A DNA stretch of 64,000 bases from Opitutaceae bacterium (GTDB lineage: Bacteria > Verrucomicrobiota > Verrucomicrobiia > Opitutales > Opitutaceae): contig JAEUGY010000074.1 in NCBI GenBank assembly GCA_016794625.1, positions 1 to 64,000 of the forward strand. Direction: 5' to 3'. The first letter of the stretch is position 1, and every line of letters begins with the position of its first letter. The notes beneath the pieces were generated by a model. The model saw nothing but the letters and a program-made list of their open reading frames with translations. It searched no databases and had not been told where the DNA came from. The position numbers were made by a program, and so were the translations under genes. This document shows, one piece after another, positions 48,101 through 56,711 of the stretch.

Positions 48101-49354
48101 TCAGTTGAGTTTGATGCGGTCGGAACTGTCCCACTGGGACATGTCGGAAAGGATGACCTGGTCTCCGATCTGGAGACCGCCGAGAATCTCGACCGTATTG
48201 ACCGAGCTGCGACCGAGGCGCACCGGCGTGCGGGAGGCGTAGGCGCCCGCGGGATCGAGACGGAAGATGCCGACCGTGCCGCCTTCCTGACCGAAGGCCG
48301 GGCGACCGACGTAAAGGACATCATTGAGCCGCTCGAGTTCGATCGTGCCATCGATGGACAGATCGGGTCGCGCGCCCTTGGGCAGGGTCCCTTCGAGGCT
48401 GACATCGACCAGCACCGTGCCGTTTTGCACGGCGGGGTCGACCCGGATGACCCGTCCCGCGACGATGCCATTGCGCGTGTCGATCGAGGCCACCTGGCCG
48501 ATCTGAATGTCCTTGGCCTGTGTTTCCGCAATACGGACCTCGGCCTTCAGGCGCGTGGGATCAGCCACCCGGGCGAGGTTGGCGCCGGGTTGAACCTGGG
48601 CGCCGACTTCCACGGGCAGCTGTTGGAGCACCCCGCTCATGCCCGCCCGGACCTGCAGGGCATCCAGTTCCGCCTTGCGCAGACGCACCTGGGCCCGCAG
48701 ACGGTTCTGTTCGGCCTGCTTGACGGCCAATTGGGGAGCGATCGAGTCCTTGGAGAACGCGAACCGCTTTTGTTCAATCGCATTTTGAGTGGAGGATTCC
48801 TCCGCCGTCACCCGCGACAGCCGCATCTCCAGCGGCGAGATCAAGCCGTCCTTGAACAGCTCCTCGTTCACTTCCGCCCGAAGTTTGGCCTGCTCGAAGT
48901 CGCTCTTGGCCCGGGCGGCCGCCGCCTCGGCTTCGAGGAGATTCCGCTCCAGCTGAACCTTTAAATTAACCAATTCCGCCTCGACCGCTTCGAGTTGCGA
49001 CTGGGCATTGTCCGCGGCCTGCTCCACATCCGGATTGTTCAACACCAAGATCACGCTCTCGGGTGTCACCTCGGCGCCGGGCCGCAGGACAATCTGCTCC
49101 ACCCGACCCTGCGTGCGGGCAGCCACCCAGCGGATCTCTTCCGGCACCAGCGTGCCCAAACCCCGCACCTGCCGGATCATCGGGCCCCGCTTGACCGTAT
49201 CGACCCAGACCAGATTGCGTTCCACCGTGGGCGCGGCGGGCTTGAGCCGCGACAGCAACACCGTCACTCCGACCGTGACGACCAGACCGATCGCTCCGAG
49301 GAGCAGTCGGCGATTACGGCGGGCTTTGGCTTGTGAGGGGCGAGGGATGTCCAT
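48101..49354 (-). CDS. HlyD/MacA-type periplasmic adaptor (membrane-fusion protein)
   Basis: The 417-residue protein has an N-terminal membrane anchor (about 16-35), lipoyl halves (IRQVRGLGTLVPEEIRWVAA, VRAGMSGVLQQLPVEVGAQV), a long alpha-hairpin coiled coil (about 115-225) and a beta-barrel region (AQVQPGANLARVADPTRLKA). It links inner-membrane MacB-like permeases to an outer-membrane channel. No TolC-like gene lies in the cluster, so a channel encoded elsewhere must be used. It is the first gene of the cluster, directly behind a sigma-54-type promoter. Confidence 0.92.
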   Translation of the reverse strand: MDIPRPSQAKARRNRRLLLGAIGLVVTVGVTVLLSRLKPAAPTVERNLVWVDTVKRGPMIRQVRGLGTLVPEEIRWVAARTQGRVEQIVLRPGAEVTPESVILVLNNPDVEQAADNAQSQLEAVEAELVNLKVQLERNLLEAEAAAARAKSDFEQAKLRAEVNEELFKDGLISPLEMRLSRVTAEESSTQNAIEQKRFAFSKDSIAPQLAVKQAEQNRLRAQVRLRKAELDALQVRAGMSGVLQQLPVEVGAQVQPGANLARVADPTRLKAEVRIAETQAKDIQIGQVASIDTRNGIVAGRVIRVDPAVQNGTVLVDVSLEGTLPKGARPDLSIDGTIELERLNDVLYVGRPAFGQEGGTVGIFRLDPAGAYASRTPVRLGRSSVNTVEILGGLQIGDQVILSDMSQWDSSDRIKLN

Positions 49355-49378
49355 GCAGACGAGGCGTTCCCCTCCGTT

Positions 49379-49394
49379 TGCAGCCCCTGTGCCA
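49379..49394 (-). promoter_or_regulatory. Sigma-54 -24/-12 promoter of the ABC cluster
   Basis: On the minus strand TGGCACAGGGGCTGCA matches the consensus TGGCACGnnnnTTGCW at TGGCAC and TGCA with exact GG-GC spacing. The predicted start is about 15 bases before the adaptor ATG. With the upstream palindrome and the IHF-like site it forms a complete sigma-54 promoter layout. Confidence 0.82.
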
Positions 49395-49422
49395 AGCTCT
49401 TTGTTTTTATTAATTCGTTATA

Positions 49423-49435
49423 AATCAATAACTTA
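49423..49435 (+). promoter_or_regulatory. IHF-like site between activator palindrome and sigma-54 promoter
   Basis: AATCAATAACTTA is a perfect match to the IHF consensus WATCAAnnnnTTR. It lies in a strongly AT-rich 40-base island in otherwise GC-rich DNA. DNA bending here would bring the upstream activator to the promoter. HU or another bending protein could take the role if IHF is absent. Confidence 0.6.
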
Positions 49436-49464
49436 AAACGGCACAGCTGCGAACTCGAACCACG

Positions 49465-49478
49465 CGAACGGGCGTTCG
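49465..49478. promoter_or_regulatory. Second palindrome upstream of the ABC cluster
   Basis: CGAACG-GG-CGTTCG is a perfect 6-bp-arm inverted repeat between the IHF-like site and the activator palindrome. It has no counterpart at the second sigma-54 promoter, so it may bind a different regulator. It could instead be the 3' stem of the convergently placed transporter transcript. Confidence 0.35.
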
Positions 49479-49491
49479 TGGGATTACGCGG

Positions 49492-49505
49492 TCCCAAAAG
49501 TGGGA
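49492..49505. promoter_or_regulatory. Palindromic upstream activator site, copy 2
   Basis: TCCCAAAAGTGGGA has perfect TCCCA/TGGGA arms, 98 bases upstream of the -24 box of the adaptor promoter. Copy 1 before the middle permease has the same 14-mer with one change and nearly the same distance. It is a probable binding site of an NtrC-type activator. Confidence 0.72.
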
Positions 49506-49510
49506 AAGAA

Positions 49511-50683
49511 TCACGCCGCCGGCGTGACCTCTTCGGCCCGCAAGTACTTGTATTTGGCCAGACGCCAGGCGGTGACGAAGAACGCGGTGAGCGGAATGGC
49601 GAGCACCATGCCGAGCAGACCATCGAGTGCGGTGCCCCAGAAGAAAATGGCCACAATGACCACCACGGGATGAAGGCCGGTGCGATCCGACATGATTTTT
49701 GGAGTCAGGAACCAGCCCTCGATGTTTTGCACGACCAACTGCACGCCCAACATCATGGCCACCAGTTTCCATCCCCCGTCCGGTTGAAACAAGGCGATGG
49801 GGATCGTCACGACCAGACCCAGGATGGAACCGAGGTAGGGAATGACGTTGAGAAAGCCCAGCATGATGCCGATGAGGGCGCCAAACTTCAGCCCGACGCT
49901 GGAAAAGCCGATCGCGTAAAGCACGCCCATGATCAGCCCGATCAACAACTGGCCGCGGAAGAAGGAGACGACGATGGCGATGAACTCGGTGACCAGAAAA
50001 ACGACATCGTGCCGGACGCTGGCGCTGAGAAAGGGCAGGTGATCCGGCAGGCGTGCGGACGGGTGTCCGCGGGACATCAGGAAGAAAATCAAGTAGATGG
50101 GCACCACCGCGAGATGGGTCGCAAACCCCAGCACCCCCATGAGCCCGCTCCCGGCGGCCTTGAGCGACGGCACCGCCAGCTTGAAGAGTCCCTGGATTTC
50201 CTGGGTGGCTTGATCGACCAGGGATTTGACCGTGGGATTCTGCAGCTGCCGTTCGGCCATGCGCGCCCATTCCGGATAATTCTGCGCCACGTACTTGGAG
50301 GAGTCGGCCCAAATTTCGGGGATGAAGGCGATGAGATCGATGATCTGGTCCACCGCGGGTGGCACCACCATCAGCAGAAACCCAGCGAACAGGATCACCA
50401 TCGTACCCGCCACCAGAATGACCGCGGGCAGGCGTCGCCCGGCGAACCGCCGTTCGAGGAACTCCACCACGGGGCGCAGGATCAGCGCGATGATGCCGGC
50501 CACGGCGATGGGCCAGAGCACCCCCGCAAACTTCGAGACCACCTGGCCCAGCAGGTAGAACCCGGCGACGAGCAGGGCGCCGAGCAGCACAAAGGCACTC
50601 GTGGCCAGCGCGGCGGCGACCACCTTGCGCTGGCTCTCGCCAAACAATGCCCCGCGAGGGGGAGGGGAGTCGGTTGCGGACAT
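49511..50683 (-). CDS. AI-2E-family (PerM/YdiK-type) transporter
   Basis: The start at MSATDSPPPRGALFGESQRK gives 390 residues. About eight spans are visible, with the family landmarks FRGQLLIGLIMGVLYAIGF, GFLNVIPYLGSILGLVVTIP and a C-terminal block ending AWRLAKYKYLRAEE. Members move autoinducer-2, Na+/H+ or unknown solutes; the specific cargo cannot be told. The reading frame extends 51 codons upstream, without a better start. It is divergent from the SRAP gene. Confidence 0.9.
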   Translation of the reverse strand: MSATDSPPPRGALFGESQRKVVAAALATSAFVLLGALLVAGFYLLGQVVSKFAGVLWPIAVAGIIALILRPVVEFLERRFAGRRLPAVILVAGTMVILFAGFLLMVVPPAVDQIIDLIAFIPEIWADSSKYVAQNYPEWARMAERQLQNPTVKSLVDQATQEIQGLFKLAVPSLKAAGSGLMGVLGFATHLAVVPIYLIFFLMSRGHPSARLPDHLPFLSASVRHDVVFLVTEFIAIVVSFFRGQLLIGLIMGVLYAIGFSSVGLKFGALIGIMLGFLNVIPYLGSILGLVVTIPIALFQPDGGWKLVAMMLGVQLVVQNIEGWFLTPKIMSDRTGLHPVVVIVAIFFWGTALDGLLGMVLAIPLTAFFVTAWRLAKYKYLRAEEVTPAA

Positions 50684-50834
50684 GGCGCTAACCTCAACGG
50701 GAACGGGAACACGGGGCCAGCCCGGTTTTGCAAAAAACGCGGACGGACCTCTCTCGCTGGGCAAACGCACCTCGGGCGCTCCGCAGATTCCGGCCCCTTC
50801 TTGCCAACCCGCCCGATTGGCGCACGGTGGGAGC

Positions 50835-51509
50835 ATGTGCGGGCGTTACCGATTCAAGGATCCCAAGCTCATCGCGGAAGCCATCAAGGCCGTGCTCGGG
50901 GGCGACCTGACCATGGCGGAGTTCCTGCAGCGATGGAATGTCGCACCGTCGCAGTTCCTGCCCGTGGCGCACGCCCATGAGGGCGTCCCTCAGGTGGTGC
51001 CCATGCGATGGGGCTTGGTCCCGTTCTGGGACAAGTCGGAGAAACCCAAAATCGCGCCGATCAACGCGCGCAGCGAGGAGGCCTACAGCAAACCGATGTT
51101 TCGCCAGGCGATCCAGCGGCGCCGGTGTCTCGTGCCGGCGGATGGGTTCTACGAATGGAAACGCGTGGATGACAAAACCAAGCTCCCGTTCTGCATCGCC
51201 CGTCGCGAGGAGCGCCCCTTTTTCTTTGCCGGGCTTTATGAGGAAAGCGTGGAACACCTCCGCCCGGCCACCTTCACCGTCCTGACGACGGCGCCCAACG
51301 AGCTCGTGGCTCAGATCCATGACCGGATGCCGGTCCTGCTGGAGGGCGAGCGGGCCAAGGCCTGGGTCAGGCCGGGGGCCCTGTCCGAGGCAGACTTTCG
51401 GGCGACGTGCGTCGCTTATCCCGCCTCCGACATGACCGCCTGGCGGATTTCGTCGCTGGTGAACAATCCCCGCAACGAGGCTCCCGAAGTGTCGGAACGC
51501 GTGGAATAA
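50835..51509 (+). CDS. SRAP-domain (HMCES/YedK-type) abasic-site protein
   Basis: The start at MCGRYRF is fixed by the catalytic cysteine, which must be residue 2 after removal of Met. Other family residues are present: WNVAPSQ, the glutamate in INARSEEA, and the histidine in IHDRMPVLL. The 224-residue protein cross-links to abasic sites in single-stranded DNA and protects them during replication. It stands alone, followed 10 bases later by a small unknown gene. Confidence 0.95.
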   Translation: MCGRYRFKDPKLIAEAIKAVLGGDLTMAEFLQRWNVAPSQFLPVAHAHEGVPQVVPMRWGLVPFWDKSEKPKIAPINARSEEAYSKPMFRQAIQRRRCLVPADGFYEWKRVDDKTKLPFCIARREERPFFFAGLYEESVEHLRPATFTVLTTAPNELVAQIHDRMPVLLEGERAKAWVRPGALSEADFRATCVAYPASDMTAWRISSLVNNPRNEAPEVSERVE

Positions 51510-51519
51510 GGGGAACACG

Positions 51520-51837
51520 GTGATGATCGATCCACTGCGTCTCGTCGCCGAAGCCCGCCAGGCCTACCCCGGCTACTATGCGCGGGCGTCCCCGGGAGAA
51601 ACGGCACTGTTCGACGGCCTGGTGCTGGCGCGAGCGGCCTACCTGCTCGGCGTGCGCACCCCACGGCAAGGGATCGATCCGGGTGCCCGGGCGGAGTTGG
51701 AACGTGCGACCGACCAGATTGAGAAACGGTTTGTCGAGTTCAGGGACAAGGTCCGCCTGACCCTCACGTTCCAGCAACTGCCAGGTCCCGACCAGCGTCG
51801 GGCGGAACAGGAACTTTTTGCCATTGAGATGGTTTAG
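51520..51837 (+). CDS. Small hypothetical protein (105 aa)
   Basis: GTG-ATG at the start gives MMIDPLRLVAEARQ; the ATG one codon later is equally good. The AAGGGGAA run just upstream can serve as the ribosome site. The protein is helical and charged, with no recognised domain (AELERATDQIEKRFVEFRDK). It is soluble and probably co-transcribed with the SRAP gene. Confidence 0.6.
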   Translation: MMIDPLRLVAEARQAYPGYYARASPGETALFDGLVLARAAYLLGVRTPRQGIDPGARAELERATDQIEKRFVEFRDKVRLTLTFQQLPGPDQRRAEQELFAIEMV

Positions 51838-52061
51838 AGCCGGCCGTCCCGCCGGTTCGCCGCACCTTACCGCGGCCCTGCTGTGGACCGGGTCAGTGCG
51901 TTCAACGTGTTCTCATGCATGTAGTTTAAGTGATTAATAGCGCGGATCAGCGCGGCTTTTACGTCTGGGTGGGGACGATTTTCGCTCAATGAGTTGGGAC
52001 CCGGAGCCGAGATTACCCCGTCCGCCCTAAGAATTCTTCTTAGTTGGGGGACATCAGGCCC

Positions 52062-53645
52062 ATGATTGTATCGCCCGTTTCCTCCTCCACCACTGTCTCG
52101 CTGCGCACCAAGTTGATCCTCGCGGTCGCGGTGCCCGCCTTTGCCTTGGTGGTGGCCGCGGGAGCGCAGGCGTGGGTGACCGCTTACGTGAAGGAGCGGG
52201 TGCAAAAGGCGCGGACGGAGAGCGTCGTGTTTTCCGACCTGGCCCACGAACTCAAAGTCCACGTCGTACAGGTGCAGCAGTTTCTCTCGGATGTTTCCGC
52301 TACGCGCGGGCAGGATGGGTTGGACGGCGGCTTCGCCGAGGCCGAACGCGCGGCGGCGGAATTCAGATCGGGACTCGCCCGATTCGAGACTATGTTCCAA
52401 GCCGAGAATGCGACTCATGGCCTGGCGGAGATCGCGGCGCTGCGGGCCGCCTTCAACACGTATTTGAGCACGGGCGTGGCCATGGCTCGGGCCTATGTCG
52501 AGAAGGGCCCTGCGGGTGGCAATGCACTCATGCCGGCGTTTGATCAGGCGGCAGTCCGTTTGCTGGAACCGCTCGACGTCTTTCAAAAGGAACAATCCGC
52601 AGAACTTGAGCACATGATGATGGGCATCGAAACGAGCACGGCCCTGCTGCGCACCATCAGTGTCATCGCCGCGGCGGTCGTCCTGCTGGGGAGCGTGGTG
52701 GCGCTGATCGCCATGCTGCGATCCATTGTGCGCCCCGTGCGTGCGGTCACCGAACAGCTGGCCGCTGGTGCAACCCAAACCGCCGAAGTGGCGGCCCAGG
52801 TGTCTTCCTCCAGTCAATCCCTGGCTCAGGGGGCGACCCGCCAGGCGGCTTCGCTCCAGGAAACCAGCGCCTCGTTGGAGGAGATTTCGTCGATGACGCA
52901 GCGCAATGCGGAGCACGCCCGGGAGGCGAAGGTCATCTCCGGGTTGACCTGTGCCGCCGCCCAGGCCGGGGCCAATGACATGGCGGAAATGCGTCAGGCG
53001 ATGGCTGCGATCCGCGCCTCTGGCGACGAGATCTCCAAGATTGTCAAAACGATCGATGAGGTGGCGTTTCAGACCAATATCCTCGCCATCAATGCCGCGG
53101 TGGAAGCCGCCCGCGCGGGCGAGGCCGGCGCCGGGTTTGCCGTCGTGGCCGAAGAGGTGCGCAATCTCGCCCAGCGCTCCGCCGAGAGCGCCCGCCAGAC
53201 CTCGCAGCGCATCGCGGATTCGGTGCAGAAAAGCATTCACGGGGTCGTGGTGGTCGACCGGGTCGGCGCTTCGCTCGGCGACATGATGGAGAAGGCCCGC
53301 AAGGTGGACAGCCTGGTGGCCGAGATCGCCCATGCCTCACACGAACAGATGCAGGGCATCCAGCAGTTGAATCGCGCGGTTTCCGAAATGGATGTCGTGA
53401 CGCAGTCCAATGCAGGCAGTGCGGAAGAGACCGCGGCGGCGGCGGAGGAGTTGAGCGCCCAGGCCGCCTGCACGCAGCAGGCGGTGGTTGAACTTGATCG
53501 CGTGGTCAATGGCTCCCGACCCGCGGTGGAGGCTTCCGCGCACGCGGTTTCGTCCCGAACCCCGGCGACCCACTCGATCCGTACGCCTGCCCACCGCGCG
53601 CATCGTCCGGCCGAACGCGCACTCAGCTTCTCAGAAACACGTTGA
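52062..53645 (+). CDS. Methyl-accepting chemotaxis protein
   Basis: The start at MIVSPVSSST gives 527 residues. Spans are at about 17-40 and 205-229, enclosing a helical ligand-binding region of the four-helix-bundle type. The cytoplasmic part ends in the canonical signalling hairpin (EVAFQTNILAINAAVEAARA, then GFAVVAEEVRNLAQRSA). The HAMP segment after the second span is short. There is no C-terminal CheR/CheB-tethering pentapeptide. No chemotaxis or flagellar genes lie nearby, so it probably feeds a distant array. Confidence 0.92.
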   Translation: MIVSPVSSSTTVSLRTKLILAVAVPAFALVVAAGAQAWVTAYVKERVQKARTESVVFSDLAHELKVHVVQVQQFLSDVSATRGQDGLDGGFAEAERAAAEFRSGLARFETMFQAENATHGLAEIAALRAAFNTYLSTGVAMARAYVEKGPAGGNALMPAFDQAAVRLLEPLDVFQKEQSAELEHMMMGIETSTALLRTISVIAAAVVLLGSVVALIAMLRSIVRPVRAVTEQLAAGATQTAEVAAQVSSSSQSLAQGATRQAASLQETSASLEEISSMTQRNAEHAREAKVISGLTCAAAQAGANDMAEMRQAMAAIRASGDEISKIVKTIDEVAFQTNILAINAAVEAARAGEAGAGFAVVAEEVRNLAQRSAESARQTSQRIADSVQKSIHGVVVVDRVGASLGDMMEKARKVDSLVAEIAHASHEQMQGIQQLNRAVSEMDVVTQSNAGSAEETAAAAEELSAQAACTQQAVVELDRVVNGSRPAVEASAHAVSSRTPATHSIRTPAHRAHRPAERALSFSETR

Positions 53646-53675
53646 GTTAGCCGGAGGGCGAGGGGATGCTGGTGG

Positions 53676-54026
53676 ATGGATCCGCTTCGCGCCGCCTGGC
53701 CTCAACACTTTGGACTGACCACCTGTCCCGCTGACCGTTTGGAACAGGCTTTGCCAGCGGCGGCCTGGGGCGTCGCAGTCATCAGCGGACCGGGTGAATC
53801 GGGAGACCTCGTTTATCTCGTGATCGAGTCGCGGGCGGGAAGTCTGTTGAGTCAGTGTCAGCGGCGACTGCAGTCCGGCAAATTGCCGGCCGTGGCCACG
53901 CTGTCGGTGGCGTTCAAGGCCGAGGTGCTGGAGGCACCGTCGCCTGAAGCGGTGCAGGCGGCGTGTCGACAGCAGGTTTTGCTGGCGAGCGAGTTGCGTC
54001 GCGGCCTGCGTCCGGCGATGCGTTGA
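53676..54026 (+). CDS. Hypothetical protein (116 aa) downstream of the chemoreceptor
   Basis: The ATG lies 30 bases past the chemoreceptor stop. The sequence (LVYLVIESRAGSLLSQCQRR, LPAVATLSVAFKAEVLEAP) is compact and not low-complexity, but I recognise no family. Its last ~110 bases overlap the 3' end of the convergent YkgJ-type gene, so one of the two ends may be misjudged. Confidence 0.5.
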   Translation: MDPLRAAWPQHFGLTTCPADRLEQALPAAAWGVAVISGPGESGDLVYLVIESRAGSLLSQCQRRLQSGKLPAVATLSVAFKAEVLEAPSPEAVQAACRQQVLLASELRRGLRPAMR

Positions 54027-54342
54027 CCCGTCCCAGGACCTGTCGGCAGAGCGCTTCGCCCCGGGCAAACTCGCGGCAGGTCAGCGGGCGTTGGTCGTAG
54101 AGCGTGCAGAGCCGCGTTGCGGGGTCCAGGGCCACGCAGGCGCCGTCGCCTCGTTGATCCATGCACCGTTCGCCCTCGCGTTCCACCACGTAGACGTCCG
54201 GCACGTGGTCCTCCGGTCGCAGCACCACCACCCAGTGACAGCAACGGCCGCAGCCGGCACAGGGAGGGATATCGTCAAGGGCGACCATGCCGAAGGCTGC
54301 TTCGAGTCCCGGCGGAAAGCGACCCTCCGTTTGCACCGTCAC
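53914..54342 (-). CDS. YkgJ-family cysteine-cluster protein
   Basis: The 142-residue protein has the family pattern CAGCGRCC, then GACVALDPATRLCTLYDQRP and LTCREFARG. These give the CxxCxxCC and C-x(n)-YxxRPxxCREF metal/Fe-S ligand set. The family is thought to bind a metal or Fe-S cluster; the function is unknown. The start is GTG (54342). The Pro/Ala-rich C-terminal ~40 residues lie antisense to the neighbouring hypothetical gene and may not be conserved. Confidence 0.8.
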   Translation of the reverse strand: MTVQTEGRFPPGLEAAFGMVALDDIPPCAGCGRCCHWVVVLRPEDHVPDVYVVEREGERCMDQRGDGACVALDPATRLCTLYDQRPLTCREFARGEALCRQVLGRVNASPDAGRDATRSPAKPAVDTPPAPLQATVPPAPRP

Positions 54343-54395
54343 GACCGGTCAGGATTGGGGTTGTGCTTCCAGACCCGGATCAGCGATCCTCGCGG

Positions 54396-54686
54396 ATGAA
54401 GAAAACGTTCCCTTTGCAGGCGCCCGGGCGGGACGACGCCCGCGTCCGAGACAAGATTCGGCACGAGATCAATCGCGACGTGCGCCGCCAGCGCCGGCGT
54501 CCGTTGCCGGAGGGATTCAATGCCTGGGAATTCGATTGCCGCATCGGCACCACCCAGGAAGCGGCCGAACGATGCGCGCTCAAGGACCTGGGCAAATCAG
54601 TCGATCTCGCGGCCGCCGCGGGGGCCACGCAGGTCTACCTCGAAATCATCGGACATCCAGCCCAGCGCTCGAGCCAGGCGAACTGA
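54396..54686 (+). CDS. DUF6172-type small protein
   Basis: The ATG at 54396 opens MKKTFPLQAPGRDDARVRDK and then HEINRDVRRQRRRPLPEGFN and WEFDCRIG, a 96-residue protein matching the pattern I know as DUF6172. A longer frame from 54117 exists but adds only low-quality arginine-rich sequence antisense to the YkgJ-type gene. Function is unknown. The protein is small, basic and probably cytoplasmic. Confidence 0.75.
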   Translation: MKKTFPLQAPGRDDARVRDKIRHEINRDVRRQRRRPLPEGFNAWEFDCRIGTTQEAAERCALKDLGKSVDLAAAAGATQVYLEIIGHPAQRSSQAN

Positions 54687-54722
54687 GCGCCGCCTCGCCG
54701 GTGCCGAGGCCAAGCGACCTGC

Positions 54723-56600
54723 TTACTTCGCGGGCGCCGCACCCGCGACGGCGCCTGCGCCCGGCGCCCCGAGGATCTCCCGACCGAGGTCGCGGTCGTC
54801 GACCCGGAGAAGTCCGGGCGCCTCTCCCCCCGACCGTTCCATCCGGACACCGGTCTGCACCTGGGCTTGGATACGCAGCGGCCCCTGTTGTCCGCTGACG
54901 GTGGCGGTGACCACGCCCCCGACGAGCGTCGCTTCGGCCGGCACGGCGGCGAAATGGTCCCTCCAGGCTGCAAACGCGTCCGGGGTGATGCCTTCCGCGG
55001 CGCGCAGGTACACGGCGAGCGTGGCCCGACCCCGCGGCTCGCCCGCATCGTGGGTGACTGTAAGCCGTCCCGCCACCGCGACCCCAGGATCCCGCACCCA
55101 GTGCGCCGGGGCCGGCTCGCCCGTCGTGGTGGTGGCGAGCAGGATGCGCACCCCGATGACGGCGTCGCCCCAGCGGACAAACACCGGTGCCCCGGCGGGC
55201 ACCGGGATCGAGGCGTCGGACGTATCCGACACTAGACGACGTTGGCCGATCCAGAGCTCGGCCGCGGTGGGAATCGTCAGGTGGGACACAAACGAGGAGA
55301 GTTCGCCCGGCTGGTTGCGGGATCCTGGTTTGAGCGGGTCGTCCGACAGCACCTGGAGGACTTCCGGACCTCGCTGCACGGTGGTGATGAACGGGGTGAA
55401 GTGCAGCGCCTTGCCGCCCACGAGCTTCTTCAGCCCGTAAGGATCGCCGCGGCCTTCCATAAAGAGCGTCAGCTGCGGAATGGCGGGAGTGTCGCCGAGG
55501 TTGGCGACGAGCGTGCGTTCGTCACGGCTGCGTGAGGCGCCCGATGAAGCCAGGCTGACGTGGCGGCCGATCCAATGGACGGCCTGTTCCTCGGATCGTT
55601 CGCCCCATTGCTGGACCACGGTGCGTGGGATCCGGGCCCGGATCGCCTCGGTCCAGGCGGGAAGGGGACGCCACAGGACGGCGTTGCGGAAGGTCACCAG
55701 ATGTTCCCGATCCTTGGAGAGCCAGCCGGCGCCCTCGAGTTCGGGTCGCTCACGCAGCCAGCCGGCCGTCCAGGTGTGGGCCTCGGTGTAGCCGCGTCCG
55801 TAGAGGTAGTCGTAGGTGCGGGCATTGGTGCCGCCCATGCGATCGCCGTTTGTCCACCAGTTCGCGGCGAGGTCCGTCCAGATATGGCGGATGGCCCGTT
55901 CGGCCTTCGCGCGGGCGGCAGGCTGACGGGCGAATCGGGCGAGAAGCGCGAGCGAGTCGAGGTCGATGCCATAGTAGACGACCGCGCCATACTCACCGAT
56001 GCCATGGCGGGCCGTGTGGGCATACCAGTCGTCAAACCGCCGGTAACCATCGTCCGCCACGTCCGGGCGTCCCAGCGCCTCGCCCAGCGCGATGAGGCTC
56101 CAGGCCTTCATGACAAAGATGTTGGTGTAGTCGATTTTCACGACATGACTCCGCAGACCGCGAATGGCATCCGTCATCATCTGTTCCAGACCGACGCGGG
56201 CGGTCGGAGTCAGGTGATTCACCTGTTGCAGGTGAAGGTAGCCCATCAACTGGCTGGCGAACTCCACCGCGTTGAGGTCCTTGACCCCGGACTGGGCGCT
56301 GTTCCAGCGAAAGTTGCCGAACGTGGGACTCGCCGGATCCAGATCCTGCAGCGTGCGCGCCCGGGCCAGGGCGGCTTCGACCCGTTCGGGATGCCAGCCC
56401 AGACCGTTTGCCTCGACGGCGAAGCGAAAGAGTCCACGGATGCCGACGGCGCGGCCGGGATCGTTGACGATGCCCCACTGGGCCTCGAGGTCCCTGGCCC
56501 CGGCCTGCGGATCTCCGGACCAGGAAGGCAGGGCGGCGAAGGCGCCCGACGTCACGGCAAGACAAAGACCGAGGGGAAGCCACCAGGGCAGCGATTTCAT
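54723..56600 (-). CDS. Large secreted protein of unknown function
   Basis: The start at MKSLPWWLPLGLCLAVTSGA gives a signal peptide; a GTG twelve codons upstream is the alternative. The mature ~600 residues begin with an alpha-helical region rich in aromatic residues (EYGAVVYYGIDLDSLALLAR, GGTNARTYDYLYGRGYTEAH), as in alpha/alpha-toroid enzymes such as polysaccharide lyases. A beta-rich half follows (AAELWIGQRRLVSDTSDASI, VRILLATTTTGEPAPAH). I cannot name a family. A lyase or hydrolase acting on glycans is a guess from the layout. It stands alone, back-to-back with the SGNH gene. Confidence 0.6.
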   Translation of the reverse strand: MKSLPWWLPLGLCLAVTSGAFAALPSWSGDPQAGARDLEAQWGIVNDPGRAVGIRGLFRFAVEANGLGWHPERVEAALARARTLQDLDPASPTFGNFRWNSAQSGVKDLNAVEFASQLMGYLHLQQVNHLTPTARVGLEQMMTDAIRGLRSHVVKIDYTNIFVMKAWSLIALGEALGRPDVADDGYRRFDDWYAHTARHGIGEYGAVVYYGIDLDSLALLARFARQPAARAKAERAIRHIWTDLAANWWTNGDRMGGTNARTYDYLYGRGYTEAHTWTAGWLRERPELEGAGWLSKDREHLVTFRNAVLWRPLPAWTEAIRARIPRTVVQQWGERSEEQAVHWIGRHVSLASSGASRSRDERTLVANLGDTPAIPQLTLFMEGRGDPYGLKKLVGGKALHFTPFITTVQRGPEVLQVLSDDPLKPGSRNQPGELSSFVSHLTIPTAAELWIGQRRLVSDTSDASIPVPAGAPVFVRWGDAVIGVRILLATTTTGEPAPAHWVRDPGVAVAGRLTVTHDAGEPRGRATLAVYLRAAEGITPDAFAAWRDHFAAVPAEATLVGGVVTATVSGQQGPLRIQAQVQTGVRMERSGGEAPGLLRVDDRDLGREILGAPGAGAVAGAAPAK

Positions 56601-56711
56601 CGGGCGCGAGGGTAGGGCAGTGACTGGGAGCGACACAAGGTTGGTGGAGCCGGATGACCGGGCACAGATTGGACTCGGCGCGCACTTATTCGCCGGCCTA
56701 GGGTGAGGGCC

